A DNA stretch of 48,534 nucleotides, taken from positions 1-48,534 of the forward strand of contig CAYQDR010000022.1 of assembly GCA_964416315.1 (NCBI GenBank). The letters run 5' to 3'. The DNA is from CAYQDR01 sp964416315. Lineage in GTDB: Bacteria; Methylomirabilota; Methylomirabilia; Rokubacteriales; DASRDR01. How positions within the stretch are numbered: the first letter of the stretch is position 1; each line of letters opens with the position of its first letter. The position numbers and the translations under genes are program-made. The notes beneath the pieces were generated by a model. The model was not told the DNA's origin, did no database searches, and worked only from the letters and a program-made list of their open reading frames with translations. Shown here piece by piece: positions 14,718 to 22,046 of the stretch.

Positions 14718-15470
14718 CTAGCAGGCGAGGCCACCCTCCCGGTGGACGCTCGCCACCGCGCCCATGCGGCGCGCGGGGCAGGCCGGCGCCCAACAACGGC
14801 GACACTGGACGAAGTAGTGGTCCACCCGAGCCGCCCGGCCCACGCCGACCAGGAACGAGATGCTCTTGGCCGGCACCATCGCGTCGTCCACGGCTAGCGC
14901 CACCCCGATCTCTGCCGCGGGGCAGAGCCCGAAGAGCCTCGCCTGCTCCGCGAGCGCCCACCCCGCGAGCCCCGGGCTGATCCGGTTCGTCACGCGGAGC
15001 CCGGCCGCGACCCCGAGCTGGCAGAGGCAGTCGTTCGTCCACTCGGCGAGGCACTCGACAGCCGCCGAGGCCGCGCTGTCGGCGAGCCGCGCGCCCGCCG
15101 GATCCCCCGCCCGCTCCCGCGCGGCCGCCAGCGCCTCCGGCCCCGCCCCGACCGTCGCGACCGCGACCGCGACGGCCTCGATGGGTCCCCAGTGGCGCCC
15201 GATGCCGGGAATCCGGAGCCGCGCGCCGCCGGCCAGCGTGAGCGCGTCCGGCTCGGTGCCGCCGACGGCCACGGCGCGGTAGACCACCCGCGGGCGGCTG
15301 ACGGCCGCGACCTCCGTCAGCATGGCCGGGAGGCGGGCCTCGAGGTCCGCGGGCGCCCCGCCCCAGGGCGGCTTGTAGCCCTCGAACGCGCGCACCTCGT
15401 CCGGGTCGATCCGGAGCGGGACGTCGCGCAGGACGACGAGCTCCGGGCACAACAGCGCGGGCGGGTTCAC
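14718..15470 (-). CDS. free-standing methionine-synthase activation-domain-like protein
   Basis: 250 residues, resembling the C-terminal reactivation domain of cobalamin-dependent methionine synthase (MetH). It begins with the RDVPLRIDPDEVRAFEGYK segment, followed by helices with VECLAEWTNDCLCQLG. It ends in a Cys-rich tail, VQCRRCWAPACPARR, that could bind a metal or iron-sulfur centre. In MetH this domain binds S-adenosylmethionine and helps re-methylate oxidised cob(II)alamin; a similar reactivation role is inferred here. Stand-alone relatives occur beside corrinoid proteins and methyltransferases. It is the last gene of a three-gene minus-strand operon, 13 bases after the homocysteine methyltransferase gene. 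The Cys cluster is not part of classical MetH and suggests a RACE-like or electron-transfer addition. Confidence 0.75.
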   Translation of the reverse strand: MNPPALLCPELVVLRDVPLRIDPDEVRAFEGYKPPWGGAPADLEARLPAMLTEVAAVSRPRVVYRAVAVGGTEPDALTLAGGARLRIPGIGRHWGPIEAVAVAVATVGAGPEALAAARERAGDPAGARLADSAASAAVECLAEWTNDCLCQLGVAAGLRVTNRISPGLAGWALAEQARLFGLCPAAEIGVALAVDDAMVPAKSISFLVGVGRAARVDHYFVQCRRCWAPACPARRMGAVASVHREGGLAC

Positions 15471-15483
15471 CCGCCGGGGTCCG

Positions 15484-16404
15484 TCAGGAGCGCGGGGGTC
15501 GCTTCCGGGCGCGGACGACCTCGCTGATGAGGCGGATGTGCTCGGGGGTCGAGCCGCAGCAGGAGCCGACGATCGTGGCCCCCGCGTCGAGGAGCGCCGG
15601 GTAATCGCGCGCCATCGCCTCGGGGCCGAGCTCGTAGGTGACGGTGTCCCCTGTCGTGATGGGCAGCCCCGCGTTCGGGTACGCGACGAGGGGCGCCTGG
15701 CTGACGGCCCGCATCTCGCGGACGATGACGATGGCGCGGTCGGGCCCCCGCCCGCAGTTCATCCCGACGGCGTCCCCGCCGCCGGCGAGGAGCTTCTGGG
15801 CGACCTCGGCGGGGCTCTCGCCCCACATCGTCCGGTCGCGGTCGTGGAGGTCCTCGTACTGGAAGAACATCGTCGCCATCACCGGGAGCCCCGTCGCGTC
15901 CCGGCAGGCGCGGATGGCGGCCAGCGCCTCCTCCGGGTACATCATCGTCTCGACGGCGAAGAGGTCCACCCCGCCCTCGGCGAGCGCCTCGGCCTGCTCC
16001 CTGAAGTTCTCGTAGAGCTCCTGCTCGGTCACGTCGCCGTAAGGCTCGACGATGTGGCTCGTCGGGCCGATGGACCCGGCCACGTACCCGGACGGCGGGC
16101 AGACCTCCCGGGCGAGCCGCGCACCCCGCTCGTTCAGCTCGCGCGTCCGCTCGGGCATCTTGTACGCCCCGAGCTTCAGCCGGGTCCCGCCGAACGTGTT
16201 GGTCTCGACGAAGTCCGAGCCCGCGTCGAAGTACGCCCTGTGGATCCCGCGGATGATCTCCGGATGCGTGTCGTTCCAGAGCTCCGGGCACGCGCCGTCG
16301 ACGAGGCCCGCGGCGAAGAGCATGGTGCCGTAGCCGCCGTCGAAAACGAGGGGCTCCCCGCGCCGGATCCGCTCGAGCCACTCCTTGCCTCTTGCCGCCC
16401 CCAC
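15484..16404 (-). CDS. homocysteine S-methyltransferase family protein (MetH N-terminal-domain type)
   Basis: 306 residues forming one homocysteine-binding TIM barrel: FDGGYGTMLFAAGLVDGACPE at the start, DFVETNTFGGTRLKLG, then the zinc ligands in GMNCGRGP and the closing VGSCCGSTPEHI. With all three cysteines present, zinc-thiolate activation of homocysteine or another thiol is expected. In full MetH this domain is fused to folate-binding, cobalamin and activation domains. Here the corrinoid protein lies four bases upstream and the activation-like protein 13 bases downstream as separate genes. The folate domain is missing, so the methyl donor is open: free methyltetrahydrofolate via another protein, or a methylated amine, thiol or aromatic. 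Alternative: a betaine- or methionine-type methyltransferase of the same fold. Confidence 0.9.
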   Translation of the reverse strand: MGAARGKEWLERIRRGEPLVFDGGYGTMLFAAGLVDGACPELWNDTHPEIIRGIHRAYFDAGSDFVETNTFGGTRLKLGAYKMPERTRELNERGARLAREVCPPSGYVAGSIGPTSHIVEPYGDVTEQELYENFREQAEALAEGGVDLFAVETMMYPEEALAAIRACRDATGLPVMATMFFQYEDLHDRDRTMWGESPAEVAQKLLAGGGDAVGMNCGRGPDRAIVIVREMRAVSQAPLVAYPNAGLPITTGDTVTYELGPEAMARDYPALLDAGATIVGSCCGSTPEHIRLISEVVRARKRPPRS

Positions 16405-16408
16405 GCGC

Positions 16409-17089
16409 TCAGCTCCCCGCGGCCGCGACGGCCGCCCCGGTGAGCGCCTTCGCCTTCACGACCGCGAGCGTCGAGTCCCGGGCGTAGCCGTCGGCCCCGA
16501 TCTCGTCGGCGAAGGCCTGGCTCACCGGCGCCCCGCCGACCATCACCTTGACGCGCTCGCGCAGCCCGGCCCTGGCGAGCGCGTCGATCGTCCGCTTCAT
16601 CGCCGGCATCGTCGTCGTCATGAGGGCGGAGATGCCGACGATGTTGGCCCGGTGCTCCTCGACCGCCTTGCAGAACGTCTCCGGGGCGACGTCGCGCCCC
16701 AGGTTGACGACCTTGAAGCCGGCGCCCTCCAGCATCATCGCGACCAGGTTCTTTCCGATGTCGTGGAGGTCCCCCTGCGCGGTCCCGATCACGACCGTGC
16801 CCAGGTACTCGCTGGTGCTCCCCGCGGTGAGGAGGGGCTTGAGGAGGTCGAGGCCGGCGTACATCGCCCGGGCGGACAAGAGCACCTGCGGGACGTAGTA
16901 CTCGTTGCGGCGGAACTTCTCGCCGACGACGTCCATCCCGGGGATCAACCCCTTGAAGATGATCTCCTTGGGATCGAGGCCGAGGTCGAGCCCTTCCCGG
17001 GTCATCCGCCCGACGGTGTCGCGGTCGCCGAGGATGAGTGCCCGCGCGATCCGCGGGTAGTCGTACGCGCCGTCCCTGCCGCTTGCCAT
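16409..17089 (-). CDS. corrinoid (cobalamin-binding) protein, MtbC/MetH B12-domain type
   Basis: 226 residues. The N-terminal four-helix cap (about 10-90) contains the GLDPKEIIFKGLIPGMDVVGEKF stretch typical of B12-binding caps. A Rossmann domain with the base-off/His-on motif GDLHDIGKN (106-114, His109 as lower cobalt ligand) follows, then the SALMTTTM and VMVGGAPVS loops. It carries the methyl group on cobalt between a donor methyltransferase and the homocysteine methyltransferase encoded next. First gene of the minus-strand operon (cap, then methyltransferase, then reactivator). No MttB/MtbB-like donor methyltransferase is in the window. Confidence 0.93.
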   Translation of the reverse strand: MASGRDGAYDYPRIARALILGDRDTVGRMTREGLDLGLDPKEIIFKGLIPGMDVVGEKFRRNEYYVPQVLLSARAMYAGLDLLKPLLTAGSTSEYLGTVVIGTAQGDLHDIGKNLVAMMLEGAGFKVVNLGRDVAPETFCKAVEEHRANIVGISALMTTTMPAMKRTIDALARAGLRERVKVMVGGAPVSQAFADEIGADGYARDSTLAVVKAKALTGAAVAAAGS

Positions 17090-17106
17090 CGCCTACGGTG
17101 GTTGTA

Positions 17107-18087
17107 TCACGACGGCGACGAGCCGGACAAGGCATCGGGGCGCCCCGCCTCCCGCCGCGGGTCGTGGGCGAGGAGGTCGTCCTCCCGGGTCCACAGCACG
17201 CAGCGATCGGTGAGCTTGCACTCGGGGGCGCACGGCTCGGCGTGGACGACGACGTGCGACTGCGGGATGGTCGCCTCGATCTCCCGCTGGACGTGGTCCA
17301 CGAGGTCGTGCGCCTCCCCGAGCCCCAGGTGCCGGCAGAGCACCACCGAGAAGTCGATCTGCCGCTGCGAGCCGGCGCGGCGCGTCCGCAGGTCGTGCGA
17401 GGAGACGACGAAGGTGTGGCGGCGGATGACCCGCTCGATCTCCCGCTGCTCGGTCTCGGGCAGGGCGGCGTCCATCAGGTCCTGCACGGAGCGGGCGAGG
17501 ATCCGATACGCCGAGCGCAGGATGATCACGCCGACCGCCGTGGCGATGAGCGCGTCGAAGAGCGCGACGCCGGTGAACCGGAGGAGCAGGAGAGCGACCA
17601 GCACGCCGCCGTTGCTCCAGACGTCGGTCGCGTAGTGGAGGGAGTCCGCGAGCAGCACCACGGAGTCCGTCTGGGTCGCCACCTGGCGCAGGTGCCGCGC
17701 GATCAGCCAGCTCACCACGATCGAGAGGACCATGACGGCGACGCCCCACTCGGTGTGCCCGGGACGCGTCCCCAGGATCGCGCGGCGCACCGCCTCGAAG
17801 ATGACCCACCCGCCGACGAGCGCGATCACCGCGCCCTGGGCGAGTCCCGCCAGGTTTTCGATCTTCCCGTGGCCGTAGGGGTGGCCCTCGTCCGCCGGGG
17901 ACTCGGCGAGACGGATGGACCACAGGTTGAGGCTCGAGATCAGGACGTCCATGAGCGAGTCGGCGGCGGCCGAGATCAGCCCGATCGAGTTGATGGCGAG
18001 CCCGGCGCCGAGCTTGGCGACGGCGAGCCCGGCGGCGCCGCTGATCGCGAGCCGCTCGGCGCGCGCCTTCGGGGAGAGGGGCGTCAT
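17107..18087 (-). CDS. cation diffusion facilitator (CDF) family metal exporter
   Basis: 326 residues from ATG 18087. Six membrane segments, with the first-helix-pair signature SIGLISAAADSLMDVLISSLNLWS (metal-site Asp in helix II) and the loop HPYGHGKIENLA. The second metal motif is LLADSLHYATDVWSNGG (HxxxD). A C-terminal cytoplasmic domain (about 215-300) has DLRTRRAGSQRQIDFSVVLCRHLGLGEAHD and IPQSHVVVHAEPC, the usual CDF ferredoxin-like fold with His ligands. It exchanges Zn, Fe or Mn for protons. An in-frame upstream ATG exists at 18129, but it would add residues unlike the family. The last ~30 residues include CAPECKLTDRC, a small Cys cluster that could bind metal. Confidence 0.92.
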   Translation of the reverse strand: MTPLSPKARAERLAISGAAGLAVAKLGAGLAINSIGLISAAADSLMDVLISSLNLWSIRLAESPADEGHPYGHGKIENLAGLAQGAVIALVGGWVIFEAVRRAILGTRPGHTEWGVAVMVLSIVVSWLIARHLRQVATQTDSVVLLADSLHYATDVWSNGGVLVALLLLRFTGVALFDALIATAVGVIILRSAYRILARSVQDLMDAALPETEQREIERVIRRHTFVVSSHDLRTRRAGSQRQIDFSVVLCRHLGLGEAHDLVDHVQREIEATIPQSHVVVHAEPCAPECKLTDRCVLWTREDDLLAHDPRREAGRPDALSGSSPS

Positions 18088-18129
18088 GCGGCCATGATAC
18101 CAGAGGCTTCCGCGCGCGCCCGCGCTCAC

Positions 18130-18163
18130 CCCGAAATCAAGGGGGGCGAAGCCCCCCTCCGAG
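18130..18163. repeat. G7/C7 hairpin repeat (reverse-oriented copy)
   Basis: GGGGGGC-GAA-GCCCCCC perfect hairpin next to a GAAATCAAGG block. The reverse complement matches the repeat beginning at 34648, including the trailing TTGATTT(T/C)GGGG. It separates the HAD gene from the CDF gene and could terminate the HAD transcript. Confidence 0.65.
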
Positions 18164-18165
18164 GA

Positions 18166-18957
18166 TCAGGCGCGCGTCGCGCCCCAGAGCTCCTGCAGCT
18201 CCCCGAGCGAGCGGACGGTCAGGTCGGCGCGCCCCTCCTCCCCGCCGTCCCCCGAGGGATCGAGCCAGACCGTGAACATCCCGGCCGCCCGCCCGCCCGC
18301 GACGTCCGTGGCCAGGCTGTCGCCCACCATCGCCGCCTCGTGCGGCCGGCACTGGAGGCGCTCGAGGGCCATCTCGAAGATGGGCCGGTGCGGCTTCCCG
18401 ACGACGACCGGGCGCGCTCCGCCGGCCACGGCGATCGCCTCCGCGAGCGCCCCGCACCCGGGGTCGAACTCGTGCGGGGCAGTGGGAAGGCGCGGGTCCA
18501 GGTTCACCGTGAAGAACGTCGCCCCGCCGGCGACGGCGCGCGAGGCGGCGCGGAGCCGGGCGAAGTCGAAGGCGGGGTCGTTGCCCACGGCGACGGCCTC
18601 GGCACGCGGCCACTCCTCGGGGGGGACCACCGTGTGCCCCGCGGCCTCGAGCACCCGCCGCATCTCGTCCGTTCCCAGGCCGAGCACGCGCGCCACGCCG
18701 ATGCGGCGCCGGATCGTCTCCCCGAGCAGCTCGAGGGCCGCGAGCACCTCCTCGGGCGGCGTCGGGATGCCCAGGCGGGTCAGCCGCGCGCTCAGACCCG
18801 GGGAGAGCTCGCGGGAGCTGTTGGTCACGAAGACCACCCGCCGGCCGCCCGCCCGGAGCGCCCCCACGATGTCCGCCGCGCCGGGCAAGAGCGCCTGCCC
18901 GGCCCAGATGCAGCCATCCAGGTCGAACGCGAACCCGCGGAGGTCGCCGAGCGTCAT
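18166..18957 (-). CDS. HAD-superfamily IIA phosphatase (NagD / p-nitrophenyl phosphatase-like)
   Basis: 263 residues. HAD motif I is FDLDGCIW (D12, D14), motif II VFVTNSSREL, and a large C2-type cap lies between residues 60 and 170. Then come the Lys motif VVVGKPHRPIFEMAL and motif IV MVGDSLATDVAGGRAAG. All catalytic residues are present, so it should hydrolyse small phosphate esters such as 2-phosphoglycolate or sugar or nucleoside monophosphates. The exact substrate is set by the cap and is not readable. The ATG at 18957 is chosen because the motif I strand starts just after it, at the usual distance. It is divergent from the sulfite dehydrogenase gene. Confidence 0.91.
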   Translation of the reverse strand: MTLGDLRGFAFDLDGCIWAGQALLPGAADIVGALRAGGRRVVFVTNSSRELSPGLSARLTRLGIPTPPEEVLAALELLGETIRRRIGVARVLGLGTDEMRRVLEAAGHTVVPPEEWPRAEAVAVGNDPAFDFARLRAASRAVAGGATFFTVNLDPRLPTAPHEFDPGCGALAEAIAVAGGARPVVVGKPHRPIFEMALERLQCRPHEAAMVGDSLATDVAGGRAAGMFTVWLDPSGDGGEEGRADLTVRSLGELQELWGATRA

Positions 18958-19039
18958 GGCCTCAGGTTGACGACCGCGGGCGCATTCCGCCAAGATGGAG
19001 CGACGCAAGCCTGGACCCTCGAGCCAAGGAGGATCGCCC

Positions 19040-20194
19040 GTGCCCAGCGCGAACGAGCCCGCCGATCTCGCCGTCTCCCGCCGTGCCTTCGTGATCCACA
19101 TGGGCGCCGCCGCGACCCTCCTCGGGGTCGGGCTGCCGGCGCGCGCCCAGGCGCCCGCGATCCCGGGGAAGGCGAAGCTGATCGTCCGCAGTCCGCGGCC
19201 GATCAACCTGGAGGCCCCGCTCCGGGAGCTCACGAGCCCCGTCACGCCGTACGAGCTCTTCTTCGTCCGCAACAACTACGACGGGCCCGAGATCGATCCC
19301 GCGCAGTACGCGCTCCGGGTGGACGGCGAGGTGGACAACCCCCTGACGCTCCGCCTCGACGACCTCCGCCGCATGGAACAGATCACCCAGACGATCACCC
19401 TGGAGTGCGCCGGGAACGGGCGGAGCTTCCACAAGCCGCCGGCCTCGGGGATCCAGTGGGAGAACGGGGCCGTGGGCACCGCGGTCTGGAAGGGCGTCCG
19501 CCTCGCCGACGTGCTCCGGCCGGCCCGGCCGCGCCCGACCGCGAAGCACGTGGTCCCCGACGGCAACGACGCCCCGCCGACCCCCCAGGCCCCGGACTTC
19601 ATTCGCAGCCATCCGATCTGGAAAGCCATGGAGGCCCACACGATGATCGCCCTCGAGATGAACGGGGTGCCGGTCCCGCATCTTCACGGCGGCCCGGCGC
19701 GCCTCATCGTGCCGGGCTGGATCGGGTCGGCGTCGATCAAGTGGCTCACCCGCCTCACGCTGGCGGACAAGGAGTGGGGCGGGCCGTTCATGCAGCGGAG
19801 CTACCGCTCCCCGCGAGTGGACGATCCCGCCCAGAGCTACTCCCTCCAGTCGCTCGAGTGCAAGTCGGTCATCGTGAACCCGCTCGACGGCGCGCAGCTC
19901 GCCGGCGGGCCCCAGACCGTCTTCGGCTTCGCGTGGGCCGGCGAAGGGACGATCGTCGCCGTGGACGTCTCGACCGACGGCGGCCAGTCCTGGAAGCCGG
20001 CCGCGCTCACCGGGGAGGAGCACCGCTACGCCTGGCGGCGGTGGGAGTACGCCTGGGAGGCGCGCAGCGGCACGCACACGATCATGGCCCGGGCGAGCGA
20101 CTCGCTCGGCCGCCACCAGCCCCCGACCCGGCCACGCGACCCCCAGGGCTACCGCTGGAACGTGATCCACGCCGTGCGGGTCGGTGTGGCGTAG
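19040..20194 (+). CDS. molybdopterin sulfite dehydrogenase/oxidase family protein (SorA/SoxC-like)
   Basis: 384 residues from GTG 19040, which has AAGGAGG seven bases upstream. An in-frame ATG at 18995 has no ribosome site and would bury the leader. The N-terminus is a Tat signal (SRRAFVIHMGAAATLLGVG), as needed to export a folded Mo-cofactor enzyme. The molybdopterin domain carries the Mo-ligand Cys123 in TITLECAGNGRSF, plus HGGPARLIVPGWIGSASIKWL. The C-terminal Ig-like dimerisation domain includes VDVSTDGGQSWKPA and YAWRRWEYAW. It should oxidise sulfite (or a related substrate) in the periplasm and pass electrons to the small cytochrome encoded immediately downstream with an 11-base overlap, as in SorAB. 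SoxC of thiosulfate oxidation is the alternative, but no other sox gene is present. Confidence 0.92.
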   Translation: MPSANEPADLAVSRRAFVIHMGAAATLLGVGLPARAQAPAIPGKAKLIVRSPRPINLEAPLRELTSPVTPYELFFVRNNYDGPEIDPAQYALRVDGEVDNPLTLRLDDLRRMEQITQTITLECAGNGRSFHKPPASGIQWENGAVGTAVWKGVRLADVLRPARPRPTAKHVVPDGNDAPPTPQAPDFIRSHPIWKAMEAHTMIALEMNGVPVPHLHGGPARLIVPGWIGSASIKWLTRLTLADKEWGGPFMQRSYRSPRVDDPAQSYSLQSLECKSVIVNPLDGAQLAGGPQTVFGFAWAGEGTIVAVDVSTDGGQSWKPAALTGEEHRYAWRRWEYAWEARSGTHTIMARASDSLGRHQPPTRPRDPQGYRWNVIHAVRVGVA

Positions 20195-20477
20195 TCGCAC
20201 GGCGTTCCTCGCGGGCGCCCTCGCCCTCGGGCTCGCCGTCGGCAGCCTGGCCGGGCGGCCGGGGGCGCAGGGGAATCCGCTGCCCCCGGGCCAGCACGTG
20301 GAACTCGTCATCGGCGCGTGCATCATCTGCCATGCCACGGAGATCCTCGCCCAGCAGCGGCTCGACCGGCGGACGTGGGAGGCGATCGTGGACCGGATGA
20401 TCACCTACGGCGCGCCGATCCCTCCCGAGCACAAGCCGCTCATCCTCGAGTACCTGGTGACCCGGCTCGGCCCCTGA
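20184..20477 (+). CDS. small c-type cytochrome (SorB-like electron acceptor)
   Basis: 97 residues. GTG start overlaps the end of the sulfite dehydrogenase gene by 11 bases, so they are translationally coupled. A signal peptide or membrane anchor (TAFLAGALALGLAVGSL) precedes one haem-binding motif C46-I-I-C49-H50. Met72 in VDRMITYGA is a candidate sixth ligand. At about 65 mature residues it is shorter than typical cytochrome c but fits the SorB subunit, which accepts electrons from the Mo centre and hands them to the respiratory chain. A CCCTC-type hairpin repeat begins directly after the stop. Confidence 0.85.
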   Translation: MWRSRTAFLAGALALGLAVGSLAGRPGAQGNPLPPGQHVELVIGACIICHATEILAQQRLDRRTWEAIVDRMITYGAPIPPEHKPLILEYLVTRLGP

Positions 20478-20590
20478 CGAAATCCCTCTCCCCCACTGGG
20501 GGAGAGGGCAGGGTGAGGGGGCCGCACGGTCCCCCCACCCTCACCCTATCCCTCTCCCTCCCCGGGGAGGGAGAGGGAAGCGCGAGGGGG
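20478..20590. repeat. double CCCTC-rich hairpin repeat at convergent gene ends
   Basis: Two hairpins: CCCTCTCCCCC-ACT-GGGGGAGAGGG around 20484-20508 and CCCTCTCCCTCCCC/GGGGAGGGAGAGGG around 20550-20578, with G-rich and C-rich linkers that can also pair. It lies between the cytochrome gene and the convergent AhpD-like gene, a natural bidirectional terminator position. The last residues of the AhpD-like protein are encoded in it. Confidence 0.72.
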
Positions 20591-21127
20591 CAGGAGGCAG
20601 AGCCCCTGCGCCTGGATGCCGAGCGCCGTGTTGAACTTCGCCCGGAAGTGCTCGACGGCGATCGTGGCCGCCAGCTCGACGATCTGCGGGACGGTGAAGT
20701 GGGTGCGCAGCGGCTCGAACGTGGCGTCCGTCACCGCCGTGGGCGTGGCCGTCACGGCCTCGGCGAAGGCGAGGGCGGCCCGCTCCGCCGCGGTGAACAG
20801 GGGACTCTCGCGGAACTTCTCCACCGCCTGGAGCTTGTCGACCGCGAGGCCGTGGCTCATCCCCCGGGATGAGTTGATGTCCATTCAGAACGGGCACCCG
20901 ATGCGCTGCGCCACCCGGAGGGTGACCAGGTCCCGGAGCTCCGCCGGGAGCTGACCGGACTTCTCGAGCGCGATGCCGAGCCCCCGGGCGCCCCGGACGA
21001 GCGGGGGGCAGTGGGCCAGGACGAGCGTGGGGCCGAGCGGCGCCCCCCACAGTTCGGTCTGCTCAGCAAAGATCTCGCGTAACTCGGGCGCCGCGGCGGC
21101 CGGATCGACGGGCGGGACCCGGCTCAC
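20546..21127 (-). CDS. AhpD/carboxymuconolactone-decarboxylase-like protein with in-frame TGA (probable selenoprotein)
   Basis: 193 residues if the TGA at 20885-20887 is read through as selenocysteine (residue 81). The GTG start at 21127 overlaps the aldolase stop (GTGA), with AAAGGAAG upstream. The first half reads PAELRDLVTLRVAQRIGCPF, then TGA, then MDINSSRGMSHGLAVDKL in the same frame. AhpD-type proteins have a CxxC redox pair at exactly this point (GCPFC-x-D), so TGA replaces the second cysteine, giving C78-x-x-U81. The second half, VEKFRESPLFTAAERAALAFA to IAVEHFRAKFNTALGI, is the conserved CMD tail. Eleven bases after TGA lies a perfect 7-bp hairpin placed like a bacterial selenocysteine insertion element. 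AhpD relatives reduce peroxides through this pair, and selenoprotein versions of the family are known from other bacteria. The C-terminal ~18 residues come from a hairpin repeat. Confidence 0.85.
20856..20873 (-). promoter_or_regulatory. candidate bacterial SECIS hairpin
   Basis: On the minus strand, arms CTCATCC (20873-20867) and GGATGAG (20862-20856) form a perfect 7-bp stem closed by a CGGG tetraloop, with G residues in the loop as SelB-binding elements have. The stem starts 11 bases after the in-frame TGA. The same 11-base spacing separates UGA and the upper stem of the Escherichia coli fdhF element, as I recall it. Located inside the AhpD-like coding region. Confidence 0.7.
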
Positions 21128-21906
21128 GGGCGGACTTCCTTTCGGAAGCGCGCGACCACGTCCTGCGCCCCCTGGACGAGGAGCGCGGTCTCGGCGCAGA
21201 GCGTCAGGAACTGATAGCCCTTCCCGTAGAGCTCGCGCGCCTGGTCCCAGCTCCGGGTGATGTTCCCCAGGGCGACCCCGTTCGCCCGGGCCGCCGTCTC
21301 GACGCGCCCGATGGCCGCCTGGACCTCGGGGTGCGCGGGGTCCCCCAGGTGACCCAGCGCGGCCGAGAGGTCCGCGGGCCCCACGAACACGACGTCGATC
21401 CCGGGCACCCGGACGATCTCGGCGATCTCGGCCAGCGCGCCGCGGGTCTCGATCTGGACGACGACCAGGATCTCCTCGTTCGCCCGCCTCCAGTACTCGG
21501 CGGCGTGGCGCCCGTAGCCGCCCGCCCGGTGGCTCCCGGCGATGCCCCGGATCCCCTCCGGCGGGTACTTGCTCGCGCGGACGGCCGCCTCCGCCTCGGC
21601 GCGGCTCCCGATCCACGGCACCATCACGCCGTACGCCCCCAGGTCCAGCACGCGCTTGATCACCGCGGGGTCGTTCCACTGGACCCGCACGATGGGGATC
21701 ACGGGGCTGCCCTCGATCGCCTGGAGCTGCCCGAGGAGCGTCTGGTAGTCGCCGTGCCCGTGTTCCATGTCGATGAGGAGCCAGTCGAACCCGATCCGAC
21801 TCATGATCTCGGCGGTGATCGGGCTGCAGAGCTGCATCCACGCGCCGGCTGTCGGTCGGCCCTCGCGGAGCGCGCGCTTCACCTGATTCGTCTTCACCCA
21901 GTCCAC
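21124..21906 (-). CDS. HpcH/HpaI-family aldolase (class II pyruvate aldolase type)
   Basis: 260 residues, one TIM barrel. TAGAWMQLCSPITAEIMSRIGFDWLLIDMEHG contains the catalytic His49 region. IPIVRVQWNDPAVIKRVLDLGAYGVMVPWI follows, with metal ligands Glu in VVQIETRGAL and Asp in VFVGPADLSAALG. These Mg/Mn enzymes retro-aldol cleave 4-hydroxy-2-oxo acids (such as 4-hydroxy-2-oxoheptanedioate or 2-dehydro-3-deoxy sugar acids) to pyruvate and an aldehyde. The substrate is not assignable. Translationally coupled to the downstream AhpD-like selenoprotein candidate, suggesting a catabolic step followed by redox protection or detoxification. Confidence 0.92.
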   Translation of the reverse strand: MDWVKTNQVKRALREGRPTAGAWMQLCSPITAEIMSRIGFDWLLIDMEHGHGDYQTLLGQLQAIEGSPVIPIVRVQWNDPAVIKRVLDLGAYGVMVPWIGSRAEAEAAVRASKYPPEGIRGIAGSHRAGGYGRHAAEYWRRANEEILVVVQIETRGALAEIAEIVRVPGIDVVFVGPADLSAALGHLGDPAHPEVQAAIGRVETAARANGVALGNITRSWDQARELYGKGYQFLTLCAETALLVQGAQDVVARFRKEVRP

Positions 21907-22046
21907 TTCGTCCTCCCGGAGCGACTTGACACCCGCGGCGTCGCCGTGGAAGATATCGGCCGCGACACACGCGACGCGGCCGGCTCTGTTCGCCCCGACG
22001 GGCCACTATACGCCACGACCTGCTCGAGTGACAATCGCGAGACCGC

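Noticed and set aside
14458..15450. 330-residue minus-strand frame over the activation-domain gene
   Set aside because: Wrong frame: the 250-residue frame ending at 14718 has the conserved sequence, and this one lacks any.
17038..20400. 1120-residue plus-strand open frame
   Set aside because: Runs across the CDF, HAD and sulfite dehydrogenase genes on both strands without any motif; open only because of high GC.
20885..20887. TGA as an ordinary stop giving two short ORFs
   Set aside because: Both halves belong to one family in the same frame, the stop falls exactly on a redox Cys position, and a hairpin follows at the expected distance.
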